DNA from: Streptomyces sp. NBC_01463
Lineage (GTDB): Bacteria; Actinomycetota; Actinomycetes; Streptomycetales; Streptomycetaceae
Assembly (NCBI GenBank): GCA_036227345.1
Contig: CP109468.1
Location: 3,472,001 to 3,536,000, forward strand
Direction: 5' to 3'
Length of the DNA stretch: 64,000 bases
This document shows positions 7,964 through 16,963 of the stretch, piece by piece. The position numbers and the translations under genes were made by a program. Position 1 is the first letter of the stretch; the number at the start of each line of letters is the position of its first letter. Under the pieces are notes generated by a model. It was not told where the DNA came from. It did not search any database and saw only the letters and a program-made list of their open reading frames with translations.

Positions 7964-8680
7964 GTGAAGGAAGAGAAGGACGTGAAGGAAGCAAAGGCTC
8001 CCAAGAGCGAGCAGACCCGCACCCTCATCCTTGAAACCGCGCTCCGGCTCTTCGCCGAACGCGGCTACGACAAGACGACGATGCGGGCCATCGCCCAGGA
8101 GGCCGGCGTCTCCGTGGGGAACGCGTACTACTACTTCTCGTCCAAGGAACATCTCGTCCAGGGCTTCTACGACCGGATCGCCGCCGAGCACGAGGTGGCG
8201 GTCCAGCCGGTCCTGGCCGGCGACAAGGACCTCGCGGTGCGCATCCGCGGGGTCCTGCTCTGCTGGCTGGACGTGGCCGGGCAGTACCACCGCTTCGCCT
8301 CCCAGTTCTTCAAGAACGCCGCCGACCCGGAGAGCCCGCTCAGCCCGTTCTCGCAGGACTCGTTCGCGGCCCGCGAGGCGGCCATCTCCATCCACGAGCG
8401 CTGCCTGTCCGGCTCCGGCACCAGGACCGACCCCGAACTGGCCGGACTGCTGCCGCAGCTGATGTGGCTGATGCAGATGGGCCTCGTGCTGTTCTGGGTG
8501 TACGACCGCACGGACGACGCCGAGCGCAGCCGCCGGCTGGTCGAGCGCGTCGCCCCGATCGCCGCACGGGCCATCGCCCTGTCCCGGTTCCGGGTGCTGC
8601 GGCCGCTGGTGCGCCAGGTCCACGAGGTGCTGGAGGAGTTCCTGCCGGGCGCCGCCGGGCGGACCGCCGGCAAGAAGTGA
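7964..8680 (+). CDS. TetR-family transcriptional regulator
   Basis: About 238 aa. The N-terminal TetR helix-turn-helix is textbook: ILETALRLFAERGYDKTTMR, then IAQEAGVSVGNAYYYFSSKE. The C-terminal ligand domain is helical. GTG codons at 7961, 7964 and 7982 are all in frame; 7964 is my choice and the exact start is uncertain. The gene is last in the operon, and the paired TTGAAC-NN-GTTCAA palindromes at the operon promoter are its likely operators, giving autoregulation. It is followed by a hairpin. Confidence 0.88.
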   Translation: MKEEKDVKEAKAPKSEQTRTLILETALRLFAERGYDKTTMRAIAQEAGVSVGNAYYYFSSKEHLVQGFYDRIAAEHEVAVQPVLAGDKDLAVRIRGVLLCWLDVAGQYHRFASQFFKNAADPESPLSPFSQDSFAAREAAISIHERCLSGSGTRTDPELAGLLPQLMWLMQMGLVLFWVYDRTDDAERSRRLVERVAPIAARAIALSRFRVLRPLVRQVHEVLEEFLPGAAGRTAGKK

Positions 8681-8712
8681 CACGAGCGGCGCCACGCGGT
8701 GCCGCGGAACGG

Positions 8713-8750
8713 CCGAGCGGCCGCCCCGGAAGTCCGGGGCGGCCGCTCGG
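8713..8750. terminator. bidirectional terminator between tetR and the peptide-binding protein gene
   Basis: Inverted repeat CCGAGCGGCCGCCCCGG with its exact complement, about 17 bp of stem and a 4-base loop, placed between two convergent genes. Confidence 0.75.
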
Positions 8751-8791
8751 TGACGTCCGTGGTGCGGTGACGCCGCTTTCGGTGGCTGTGA

Positions 8792-10345
8792 CTAGATCCA
8801 GCCGAGTTCCCACAGGCGCCAGATGCCGGTGCCGTCGGAGAGGTACTGCGATCCGGCGATGTCGGGCTTGGCGACGACGTAGTCCTTCTTCTGCCACAGC
8901 GGCACCAGCGGCACGTCCTCGCCGACGAGCTTCTGGAGGTCCTTGAAGTCGGCGGAGGTGCGGCTGCGGTCGCTGTACTGCAGCGTGGAGCTGATCAGCT
9001 GGTCCATCTTCGCGCTGGTGTAGCCGTTGTGGAGGCTGCTGTCCCGGCCGACGAGCGGCTGGCTGAAGGTGTCGGGGTCCGGGTAGTCGGGGAGCCAGCC
9101 GACGGTGTACGCGTCGTACTTGCCGGCCGCGTAACCCTTCTGGAAGGCCTGCCACTCCACGGCCTTCACGGTGACCTTGAAGAGTCCGTCGGCCTCCAGC
9201 TGGCGGACGATCTCCGAGGTCTCCTTCTTGTACGCGTCGTCGTCGCGGTAGGCGAAGGTGATGTGCAGCGGCAGCTCGACGCCGGCCTCCTGCATCAGCT
9301 CCTTGGCCCGCTTGGCGTCCGGGGCGGGGTACGCGTCGAAGAACGGGGTGCTGTGCCCGATGTAGCCCTGCGGGATCAGCGAGTAGAGCGGCTCGACGGT
9401 GCCCTTGTAGACGTCGGTCACCAGCGGCGCGCGGTCGATGATGGCCGCGATGGCCTGCCGGACCTTCTTGTCGGCGAGCGGGGCGCCCTTGCGGACGTTG
9501 AAGACGAGGTTGCGGATCTCGGCGCTGTCCGCTTCCGTCACGCGCTGGTCGACGTCACCGGTGTCCAGCTCGGCGAGCGTGGACGGCGGGAGCTGACGGT
9601 GCGTGACGTCGACCTGGCCGGACTTCCAGGCGGCCAGGAGATCGTCCGACTGCTTGTAGTAGCGCACGGTGACCGGACCGCCGAGGCTCTTCAGCGCGCC
9701 CTTGTACTTGGTGTTGGGCACCAGTTCGGCCGAGACGCCGGGCTCGTAGGACTTCAGCACGTACGGCCCGGACCCGGTGACCTTGTTGTCGCTCTGCAGC
9801 TTGTGCTCCGAGTAGGCGTCCTTCTCCACGATCGAACCGGCACCGGTGGCCAGCTTCTGCGGGAAGGTCGCGTCACGCGCGGAGAGGTTGAAGGTGATGG
9901 TGCGGCCCTCGGCCACCACGTTCTTCAGGCTGGGGAACAGGACGGAGGGACCGACGTCCGTCTTGATCTCCATCATCCGGTCGAAGGAGTACTTGACGTC
10001 CTCGGTGGTGATCTTCTGGCCGTCGGAGAAGGTCAGGTCGTCCCGGAGCTTGCACTGGTACGTCTGCAGCTTCCCGCCGATGAAGCCACAGCTCTCGGCG
10101 GCGTCCGGCTCGGGGACGATCGCCCCGGACTTGAACGTCATGAGCGACTGGTAGACGTTGCTGTACATCGCCCAGGAACCCGCGTCGTACGCGCCGGCCG
10201 GGTCGAGCGAGGTCACCTCGTCGGTCGTGCCGACCGTGACCGGATCAGTATTCCCCTCGTCCGAGGGAATCAACTGCCAGGCGACGACGCCTGCGATGAC
10301 CAAAACCGCGAGAATCGCGAGAATCCGTAGCCGGATCGACCGCAT
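8792..10345 (-). CDS. family 5 ABC-transporter peptide/oligopeptide-binding protein
   Basis: 517-aa extracellular solute-binding protein (SBP_bac_5). The family pattern is plain: VTVGTTDEVTSLDPAGA near the N-terminus, LRDDLTFSDGQKITTEDVKYSF (written here only as landmark ends LRDDLTFSDG and DVKYSF), VRQAIAAIIDR, and YDAYTVGWLPDYPDPDTF near the C-terminus. The ATG at 10345 follows AAGGGAGAG. The N-terminus is one hydrophobic helix (residues 7-25) without a lipobox Cys, so it is membrane-tethered or cleaved rather than lipidated. No permease or ATPase genes adjoin it, so it is an orphan binding protein. Confidence 0.87.
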   Translation of the reverse strand: MRSIRLRILAILAVLVIAGVVAWQLIPSDEGNTDPVTVGTTDEVTSLDPAGAYDAGSWAMYSNVYQSLMTFKSGAIVPEPDAAESCGFIGGKLQTYQCKLRDDLTFSDGQKITTEDVKYSFDRMMEIKTDVGPSVLFPSLKNVVAEGRTITFNLSARDATFPQKLATGAGSIVEKDAYSEHKLQSDNKVTGSGPYVLKSYEPGVSAELVPNTKYKGALKSLGGPVTVRYYKQSDDLLAAWKSGQVDVTHRQLPPSTLAELDTGDVDQRVTEADSAEIRNLVFNVRKGAPLADKKVRQAIAAIIDRAPLVTDVYKGTVEPLYSLIPQGYIGHSTPFFDAYPAPDAKRAKELMQEAGVELPLHITFAYRDDDAYKKETSEIVRQLEADGLFKVTVKAVEWQAFQKGYAAGKYDAYTVGWLPDYPDPDTFSQPLVGRDSSLHNGYTSAKMDQLISSTLQYSDRSRTSADFKDLQKLVGEDVPLVPLWQKKDYVVAKPDIAGSQYLSDGTGIWRLWELGWI

Positions 10346-10566
10346 TGCCGTGCTCTCCCTTACCAGCCCCACCTCGGCGTCGCGCTCAGATACGCAGATC
10401 ACCGCACAAGTTCACGGTCAGCCAATCACACGACATTCACATCTGGAAGAGGAAATCAGGGGCTCACAGCTTTCGTTCGCCAGTTGAAACCTTTGAACGA
10501 CAGGACGCACACAGAGGGTTCACGACCGGTCACCCGATCGGCTATTTCCGGGGCATCCGACGGTGA

Positions 10567-11877
10567 TTACGCCTGACGGGACGCGAGCTCGACGACGGTG
10601 ATATCGGAGGGTGCGCCGACCCGCACGGGCGGACCCCAGGCCCCCGCGCCGCGCGTGACGTACAGCTGGGTGTCGCCGTAGCGTTCGAGCCCGGCGACCG
10701 TGGGATTGGACAGCTCCGCGATGTAGTTGCCGGGCCAGAGCTGGCCGCCGTGCGTGTGGCCGGAGAGCTGGAGGTCGACGCCGTGCTCGACGGCCTCGTC
10801 GATGACGACGGGCTGGTGGGCCATGAGGACGGCAGCGCGCGTACGGTCGCGGTCGCCGAGCGCCCGGCCGAAATCGGGCCCGTGCCCTTCGCTCTCGCCC
10901 CCGATGTCATTGACCCCGGCGAGATCGAAGCCGCCGATCTCCACTCGGGCATTCTCCAGCGGGTGCAGCCCCAATTCCCTTACATGATCGACCCATTGGG
11001 CGGCGCCCGAGTAGTACTCGTGGTTACCGGTGACAAAGAACGCGCCGTGCCGGGACCGGAGTCCGGCAAGCGGTTCGGCGGCCGGACCGAGATCGTCGAC
11101 CGATCCGTCGACCAGATCCCCGACGACGGCGATCAGATCGGGCTGGGTCCGGTTGACCGTGTCGACGATCCGCCGCGTGTGGGCGCGGCCCAGGATCGGG
11201 CCCAGGTGGATATCGCTGACGACGGCGATCCGGAAGCCGTGCGCGGAGCGCGGCAGCCGGGCGAGCGGGACGGTGACGCGCTTGACGCGCGGGCCGCGCA
11301 GCACGCCGTACGCGCCGTAGCCGGTCGTACCGAGCCCGGCGACGGCCGCGGCGCCCCCGACGGCCCGCGCGACGAACAGGCGGCGCGAGGGGTCGGCGGC
11401 GGGTGCGGGAGCGGGAGTGGAGACGGGGGCGGGGGCCGGGGCAGGCGCGGGGGCGGCCGCCTGCGGGGTGGTCGTCGCCATGGCCTGCGTCTCCGCATGC
11501 GCCTGCGCCTGCGTCTGCGTCTGCGTGGGGGCGGCCGGTGTGCCCGCGGCCGCCCGGCGCGCGAGCAGCCTGCGCAGCAGTGGCCGTACCGCCTCGCCGA
11601 CCAGCAGAGCGAGCGTCAGATAGAGCAGCGCGGCCAGCCAGAGGTACCCGGGCCAGGCCAGCACCTGCTGGAGCCAGAAGGGCGCGCCCGAGCGGCCGGA
11701 GACCAGGGCGCCGACGCTCAGGAGCGGCAGGGTGTACGCCGCCACCGTGCCGGCCCGGCGCAGCGGGCTGCCCGCCGCCGTCGTGTCACCGACGAAGCGG
11801 CGCCACACATAGCGGTGCACGTACACCAGCAGCGCGAGCACCGCGACCGCCCCCAGAGCGATCCCCACGACTGCCAT
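10567..11877 (-). CDS. membrane-anchored metallophosphoesterase (YaeI/YkuE type)
   Basis: 436 aa. Four N-terminal membrane helices are followed by an Ala/Pro/Gln-rich linker (residues about 130-175), a further hydrophobic segment, and a calcineurin-like phosphoesterase domain with the metal ligands in order: VVSDIHLG, VVGDLVDG, GNHEYYSG, MAHQP and SGHTHGGQ. The family includes phosphodiesterases acting on lipid or nucleotide substrates. The ATG at 11877 follows GGGGGAG; a GTG two codons upstream is less likely. The gene order with the SCO4848-family and DacC-like genes looks conserved, but I infer no link. Confidence 0.9.
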   Translation of the reverse strand: MAVVGIALGAVAVLALLVYVHRYVWRRFVGDTTAAGSPLRRAGTVAAYTLPLLSVGALVSGRSGAPFWLQQVLAWPGYLWLAALLYLTLALLVGEAVRPLLRRLLARRAAAGTPAAPTQTQTQAQAHAETQAMATTTPQAAAPAPAPAPAPVSTPAPAPAADPSRRLFVARAVGGAAAVAGLGTTGYGAYGVLRGPRVKRVTVPLARLPRSAHGFRIAVVSDIHLGPILGRAHTRRIVDTVNRTQPDLIAVVGDLVDGSVDDLGPAAEPLAGLRSRHGAFFVTGNHEYYSGAAQWVDHVRELGLHPLENARVEIGGFDLAGVNDIGGESEGHGPDFGRALGDRDRTRAAVLMAHQPVVIDEAVEHGVDLQLSGHTHGGQLWPGNYIAELSNPTVAGLERYGDTQLYVTRGAGAWGPPVRVGAPSDITVVELASRQA

Positions 11878-11942
11878 GCACACTCCCCCGCCCTGTTCGT
11901 TCCTGTTTGCCCCGCTTGTGGACCTGGCTCGGAACCGACGCG

Positions 11943-12188
11943 CTACGCGTCCTTGCCGCGCAGGGCCCTGACGCCACGGAACCCGATCACGCCCACTGCC
12001 GTCCCCAGGAGAAAGGACGTGATGGCGAGCAGCAGATGCACCCAGAAGTAGGCAGTCGGGTCACCCGCGTCGTCGAAGGCGAGACCACTGCCGTCCTTCC
12101 ACAGGTTCTTGACGAAAGTGATCCAGATGAACCAGCTCCACACCCCGAAGGCGAGCAGGAACCAGGAGACGGGGCGGCTGAGCTTCAT
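11943..12188 (-). CDS. SCO4848-family small membrane protein
   Basis: 81-aa protein with two membrane helices (SWFLLAFGVWSWFIWITF and VHLLLAITSFLLGTAVGVIGF) joined by a short acidic loop. It fits the streptomycete SCO4848 family, whose function is unknown. The start MKLSRPVSW is chosen because the upstream extension is Arg/Gly-rich and unconserved. Confidence 0.75.
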   Translation of the reverse strand: MKLSRPVSWFLLAFGVWSWFIWITFVKNLWKDGSGLAFDDAGDPTAYFWVHLLLAITSFLLGTAVGVIGFRGVRALRGKDA

Positions 12189-12309
12189 GGAATCAGTATC
12201 TCCGCCACCCCCCGGCCGCCTCGCCCGGGGTGGGCTGTCCCGGCGGTACGCACGGCGGGTCATACCTCCGGTATCCATTTTCAGATCAACTGCATGTACG
12301 TTTTCGACC

Positions 12310-13569
12310 GTGTCAGCTCTCAAGAAGACCGCACTGTCGGTCACCTCTGCCGCTTTGCTGTCCGCTTTCCTTGTCGGTCCCGCCTCGGCGGTCGGTCAGG
12401 ACGCCGCCGACGACGAGCCGAAGCCGCCTGCCGGCATGTCGCAGGTCGGTGGCGCACAGCTCGGACGGAGCGGGACCCAGGTCAATCTCGGCGCCGGTGC
12501 CCCGGTCCTGCCCAAGGATCTGACCGGCAGATCCTGGATGGTCTCGGACGCGGAGACCGGTGACGTGCTCGCCTCGCACAATCCGCACTGGCGGCTGCCT
12601 CCGGCCTCCACGCTGAAGATGCTCTTCGCGGACACCGTGATGCCGTCGCCGGCCCTCCAGCCGAAGACGCGGGAGTACACGGTCAAGGACGAGGACCTCG
12701 CCGACATGGGCGAGGGCAGCAGCCTGGTCGGGGTGAAGGAGGACCTCAACTACACGGTGCACGACCTGTGGCTCGGGGTCTTCCTGCGTTCGGGCAACGA
12801 CGCGGTGCACGTGCTGGCCTCGATGTACGGGGGCATCCCCAAGACCGTCACCGACATGCAGGCGCACGCGGAGGAGCTCCAGGCCCTGGACACCACGGTG
12901 GTCTCCCCCGACGGGTACGACGCGCCGAACCAGGTCTCCAGCGCGTACGACCTCACGCTGTTCGCCCGCAGCGGGCTGCAGAAGGCGGACTTCCGCGAGT
13001 ACTGCTCGACCGCCACGGCGCAGTTCCCCGGTGAGCAGAAGAAGGGCAAGAAGCGCGAGAGCTTCGGCATCCAGAACACCAACCGGCTGCTCACGGGGGC
13101 CGACGGGGTCGACGCGTACAAGGGCATCGCGGGCGTCAAGAACGGCTACACGACGCACGCGGGAAACACCTTCACCGGCGTCGCCGAGCGCAACGGCAAG
13201 GTGCTGCTCGTCACCGTCATGAACCCGTCGTCCGACGAGACGCACGCGGTCTACAAGGAGGCGGCGAGCCTGCTGGACTGGGGTTTCGCCGCGACGGGCA
13301 AGGTCACGCCGGTCGGTGAGCTGGTACCGCCGAAGTCCGCCGACACCGGGACCGATACGGGCGGCAAGGGCGCCCAGGCCGACAAGCCGGCCGCGAACAA
13401 GGGCGGCGGACCCCGGACCACGAAGGCCGCCGCGGCCGACGGCTCCAGCGGGGTCGGGATCGCCCTGGGCATCACCGGCGGCGTGCTGGTCCTGCTGGCC
13501 GGGGCGGCGTTCCTGGTCAACCGGCGCTGGCCGCTGCCGGACCTGGTGCGCCGCCTTCCCCGCCGCTGA
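12310..13569 (+). CDS. D-alanyl-D-alanine carboxypeptidase (DacC / PBP5-like)
   Basis: 419 aa, GTG start. Signal peptide (SALKKTALSVTSAALLSAFL, cleavage near ASA-V), then a class S11 peptidase domain with all three serine-DD-peptidase motifs: PPASTLK (SxxK, about residue 98), SGN (about 160) and GVKNGYTTHAG. The usual KTG is KNG, as in many actinobacterial relatives. After a Gly/Lys linker, a C-terminal membrane helix (residues 378-402) anchors it outside the cell. It trims the terminal D-Ala of peptidoglycan stems. Its last 53 bases overlap the convergent YihY/BrkB gene. Confidence 0.92.
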   Translation: MSALKKTALSVTSAALLSAFLVGPASAVGQDAADDEPKPPAGMSQVGGAQLGRSGTQVNLGAGAPVLPKDLTGRSWMVSDAETGDVLASHNPHWRLPPASTLKMLFADTVMPSPALQPKTREYTVKDEDLADMGEGSSLVGVKEDLNYTVHDLWLGVFLRSGNDAVHVLASMYGGIPKTVTDMQAHAEELQALDTTVVSPDGYDAPNQVSSAYDLTLFARSGLQKADFREYCSTATAQFPGEQKKGKKRESFGIQNTNRLLTGADGVDAYKGIAGVKNGYTTHAGNTFTGVAERNGKVLLVTVMNPSSDETHAVYKEAASLLDWGFAATGKVTPVGELVPPKSADTGTDTGGKGAQADKPAANKGGGPRTTKAAAADGSSGVGIALGITGGVLVLLAGAAFLVNRRWPLPDLVRRLPRR

Positions 13570-14506
13570 GGGTGCTGCCACCGGCCTCCTTGCCGGCTGC
13601 GGGCGCGGAGCCCTGCTCCGCGTCCGCGCCCTCCTCCGTCCCCGGCGCGGTCTCGCCCTTGCTGCCCGTCGCCGTCCAGGCGGCGCAGAACAGCAGGAGC
13701 TTCGCGGTGAAGTTGATCCACAGCAGCAGGGCGATCGGCACACCGAAGGCGCCGTACATGCTCTTCGAGGCGACGCCCTTCATGTAGCTGCCGAGCAGCA
13801 GCTTGAGCAGTTCGAAGCCGACCGCGCCGATCAGCGCGGCCACCACCAGCCGGCGCCGCGGCGGCTCGACGCCGGGCAGCAGGGTCAGCAGGTAGAGCAG
13901 CAGCAGGAAGTCGGCGATCACCGCCACCACCAGGGCCGCGATCCGCAGCACCACACCGCCCGCGCCGTTCTCGGGGATGTTGATGAGATCGGCGATCCAG
14001 CCGACGGCCACGGAGCCGACCGACGAGATCGCGAGGGTCACCAGGGCCGCCCCGCCCAGCCCGAACAGCACTCCGGCGTCCTTGAGTTTGCGCATCACCG
14101 GATTGCCCTGGTCCAGGTCGTCCATCTCCCAGACCGCGCGCAGGCAGTCCCGCATCGAGCCGACCCAGCCGATGCCGGTGAAGAGCAGCAGCGCACCGGC
14201 GACCAGGCCGACCGTGCCCGCGTGGGCCACCAGATTGTCGATGCCGAGCTGGTCGGAGATCCCGGGCACCTGCTCGGCGACCTTGTCCTCGATCTTGTCC
14301 AGCTGCTTGTCGGAGAGCAGCGCCGCGCCGATCGCCGCGGCGACCGCGATCAGCGGGAAGAGCGCCAGGAAGCTGATGAACGTGATCGCCGCGGCGAGCC
14401 TGGCCCAGTGGACCCGTTCCAGCGTCTCGTAGCTGCGCCAGAGATGCGTCTGCATCAGCCGGGAGACGAGCGGCCCGATGACGGGGAGTTTTTTCAGCCA
14501 GTCCAT
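13517..14506 (-). CDS. YihY/virulence factor BrkB family membrane protein
   Basis: 329 aa with six membrane helices and the family segments AAAITFISFLALFPLIAVAA, SMRDCLRAVWEMDD and SYMKGVASKSMYGAFGVPIA. Once thought to be RNase BN; the family is now treated as a transporter or envelope protein of unknown substrate. The last 45 residues are an Ala/Gly/Glu-rich tail, and this tail is the part that overlaps the end of the carboxypeptidase gene, so the overlap affects only dispensable sequence on this strand. Confidence 0.87.
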   Translation of the reverse strand: MDWLKKLPVIGPLVSRLMQTHLWRSYETLERVHWARLAAAITFISFLALFPLIAVAAAIGAALLSDKQLDKIEDKVAEQVPGISDQLGIDNLVAHAGTVGLVAGALLLFTGIGWVGSMRDCLRAVWEMDDLDQGNPVMRKLKDAGVLFGLGGAALVTLAISSVGSVAVGWIADLINIPENGAGGVVLRIAALVVAVIADFLLLLYLLTLLPGVEPPRRRLVVAALIGAVGFELLKLLLGSYMKGVASKSMYGAFGVPIALLLWINFTAKLLLFCAAWTATGSKGETAPGTEEGADAEQGSAPAAGKEAGGSTLSGGEGGAPGPAAASAG

Positions 14507-14646
14507 GAGGTACGACTACCCTCCCCCGCACCGAAAACCGATGTCCGATTTGCCGCGTAGGAGATGATGCTCCCTCAATCACCCATTTCGGTGAGTGTTG
14601 TAACAAATCCCTCAAAGGTGTTTTCTCGGGCGATACGGTCACCCTC

Positions 14647-16008
14647 ATGTCTGTCGACACCGTGTCCCTGACCGGCTGGGGCCGCACCGCCCCGACGACC
14701 GCGCTGCGCTTCCGCCCCCGTAGTCACGAGGAGGCGGCCGCGACGGTGCGCGGCTGCGGGCCGCGCGGCTCGATCGCCCGCGGCCTGGGCCGGTCCCACG
14801 GCGACGCGGCCCAGAACGCCGGGGGTTCCGTCCTCGACATGACGGCGCTGGACCGGATCCGCACCATCGACGCCGGAGCCGGCGTCGTGGTGTGCGACGC
14901 GGGGGTGAGCCTGCACCGGCTGCTGGAGGTGCTGCTGCCGCTGGGCTGGTTCCTTCCGGTGGCGCCGGGCAGCCGGTACATCACGGTGGGCGGGGCGATC
15001 GGTTCCGACGTCCACGGCGACAACCACCGGGCCGCCGGCACGTTCTCACGCCACGTCACGGAGTTCGAACTCCTCACGGCGGACGGCGGCATCCGTACGG
15101 TCCGGCCGGGCACCCCGCTCTTCGACGCGACGGCGGGCGGCATGGGGCTGACCGGGGTGATCCTCTCGACCACGCTCCGGCTCCACCCCGTGGCGACGTC
15201 GCTGATGTCGGTCGACACCGAACGGGCCCTGGATCTCGACGACCTGATGACACGTCTCGCCGCGGGCAGCCGCCGCGCCACGTACGCCTCCGCGTGGGTC
15301 GACCTGACCGCCCGCGGCCGGTCGACGGGGCGCGGCGTCCTGACCCGGGGGGAGCACGCACCTCTGTACGCGCTCCCGGCGCACGCCCGGCGCACACCGC
15401 TCGCCTTCCGGACCGCCCCGCCGCCCGCCGCCCACCTCCCCGTACCGGACCTGCTGCCCGGCGGGCTGCTCGGCCGGATGTCCGCCACCGCGTTCAACGA
15501 GCTCCGGTACCGCCGCGCGCCCCGTTCCCGGACCGGTGAACTCCAGCGGATCTCCGCCTTCCTCCACCCGATGGACGGCCTGCCGCACCGGAACCGGATG
15601 CCCGCCCGGGGCGGCTTCGTGCACTACGAGTTCACCGTCGGGGACCGGCGGGCGGAAACCCTGCGCCGGATCGTCGGACAGCTCTCGCAGCGGCGCGTCC
15701 CGTCGTTCACCGCCGTGCTCAAGCGCTTCGGCAGGAGCGATCCCGGCTGGCTGTCGTTCCCGGAGCCGGGCTGGGGCCTCGCCCTCGACCTGCCGGCCGG
15801 GCTGCCGGGTCTCGGCCGCTTCCTCGACCGCCTGGACGAGGAGGTGGCGGCGGCCGGCGGCCGGGTCTGCCTGACGAACGACTCCCGGCTGCGCCCCGAC
15901 GCACTGGCCGCGATGTACCCGCGGCTGGCCGAATTCCGGGAGCTGCGGGCCGAGTCGGACCCGAACGGGGCGTTCCGGTCCGATCTGTCGCGCCGGCTCT
16001 CCCTCTGA
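14647..16008 (+). CDS. DprE1-like FAD-dependent oxidoreductase
   Basis: 453 aa. FAD-binding type 4 domain with ARGLGRSHGDAAQN and the flavin-proximal GGAIGSDVHGDNH. The C-terminus matches mycobacterial DprE1 (LSFPEPGWGLALDLP, then AMYPRLAEFREL, SDLSRRLSL). DprE1 oxidises decaprenylphosphoryl-ribose at C2' on the way to the arabinose donor DPA. With the SDR gene downstream it forms a DprE1/DprE2-like pair. Two divergences by my reading: the position of the mycobacterial active-site Cys387 is Ala (residue 379), and the KDSR lysine (418 in M. tuberculosis) is Asn (residue 411). It may therefore act on a different polyprenyl sugar. Confidence 0.85.
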   Translation: MSVDTVSLTGWGRTAPTTALRFRPRSHEEAAATVRGCGPRGSIARGLGRSHGDAAQNAGGSVLDMTALDRIRTIDAGAGVVVCDAGVSLHRLLEVLLPLGWFLPVAPGSRYITVGGAIGSDVHGDNHRAAGTFSRHVTEFELLTADGGIRTVRPGTPLFDATAGGMGLTGVILSTTLRLHPVATSLMSVDTERALDLDDLMTRLAAGSRRATYASAWVDLTARGRSTGRGVLTRGEHAPLYALPAHARRTPLAFRTAPPPAAHLPVPDLLPGGLLGRMSATAFNELRYRRAPRSRTGELQRISAFLHPMDGLPHRNRMPARGGFVHYEFTVGDRRAETLRRIVGQLSQRRVPSFTAVLKRFGRSDPGWLSFPEPGWGLALDLPAGLPGLGRFLDRLDEEVAAAGGRVCLTNDSRLRPDALAAMYPRLAEFRELRAESDPNGAFRSDLSRRLSL

Positions 16009-16092
16009 CGGGGCGGCGGCCGGCGGGCCTCGACGGCACGCCGCCCGCCCCCTCCCGCGCCCGCCCCATCCGCCTTCTGTAAGGAGCGTTCC

Positions 16093-16893
16093 GTGAAGGA
16101 TGCCTTCGGTGCCCCGCAGTCCCTGCTCATCCTCGGCGGCACATCGGAGATCGGTCTCGCCACCGCGCGCCGGCTGATCGCCCGCCGCACCCGCACGGTC
16201 TGGCTGGCCGGACGCCCCTCCCCCGCCCTGGACTCGGCCGCGGCCGAACTGCGCGGCCGGGGCGCCTACGTCCGTACCGTCGACTTCGACGCCCTGGACA
16301 CCGAGGCCCACGAGACCGGTCTCGGCAAGATCTTCGCCGAGGGCGACATCGACATGGTGCTGCTCGCCTTCGGCATCCCCGGCGACCAGGAGCGCGACGA
16401 GGAGGAACCCCTCTCCGCTGTCCGGGTCGCCCAGACCAACTACACGGGGGCCGTCTCCGCCGGGCTGGTGTGCGCCGGCGCACTCCAGGCGCAGGGGCAC
16501 GGCTCGCTGGTGGTGCTCTCCTCGGTGGCCGGGGAGCGCGCCCGGCGCGCGGACTTCATCTACGGGTCGAGCAAGGCGGGCCTGGACGCGTTCGCGCAGG
16601 GGCTCGGGGACGCCCTGTACGGGACGGGCGTGCACGTGATGGTCGTACGCCCCGGTCTCGTCAGGCCGACGGACGCTCCGGCCGGCTCCGGCGCGGCGGC
16701 GGCCGAGGCACCGCTCGCGACGATCCCGTTCACCCGGACACCGCTCGTGACGACGCCGGACGCGGTGGCGGACGCGATCGTGACGGGGCTGCGGCGGCGT
16801 TCGGAGACGGTGTGGGTACCGGGGGCGCTGCGGGCGGTGATGTCGGCGCTGCGGCATGTGCCGCGGCCGCTGTTCCGGCGCCTGCCGGTCTGA
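16093..16893 (+). CDS. DprE2-like short-chain dehydrogenase
   Basis: 266-aa SDR with LILGGTSEIGLATA as the nucleotide-binding turn, the catalytic Ser in VLSSVAGERA and the YGSSK catalytic pair, followed by the C-terminal RHVPRPLFRRLP tail seen in DprE2. DprE2 reduces the 2'-keto product of DprE1 with NADH to give decaprenylphosphoryl-arabinose. GTG start, with AAGGAG 6 bases upstream. The 84-bp gap from the DprE1-like gene shows no terminator, so they are probably one operon. Confidence 0.85.
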   Translation: MKDAFGAPQSLLILGGTSEIGLATARRLIARRTRTVWLAGRPSPALDSAAAELRGRGAYVRTVDFDALDTEAHETGLGKIFAEGDIDMVLLAFGIPGDQERDEEEPLSAVRVAQTNYTGAVSAGLVCAGALQAQGHGSLVVLSSVAGERARRADFIYGSSKAGLDAFAQGLGDALYGTGVHVMVVRPGLVRPTDAPAGSGAAAAEAPLATIPFTRTPLVTTPDAVADAIVTGLRRRSETVWVPGALRAVMSALRHVPRPLFRRLPV

Positions 16894-16963
16894 GAGCGGG
16901 CGACGGGCGGAAGGAAGGGGCCTCCACGCGGAGTGGAGGCTTCGCTCGGGAGCGGTGCTTCGC

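Noticed and set aside
16920..16940. GCCTCCAC/GTGGAGGC hairpin after the DprE2-like gene as a terminator
   Set aside because: Only 8 bp and weak compared with the other terminators here; possible but not called.
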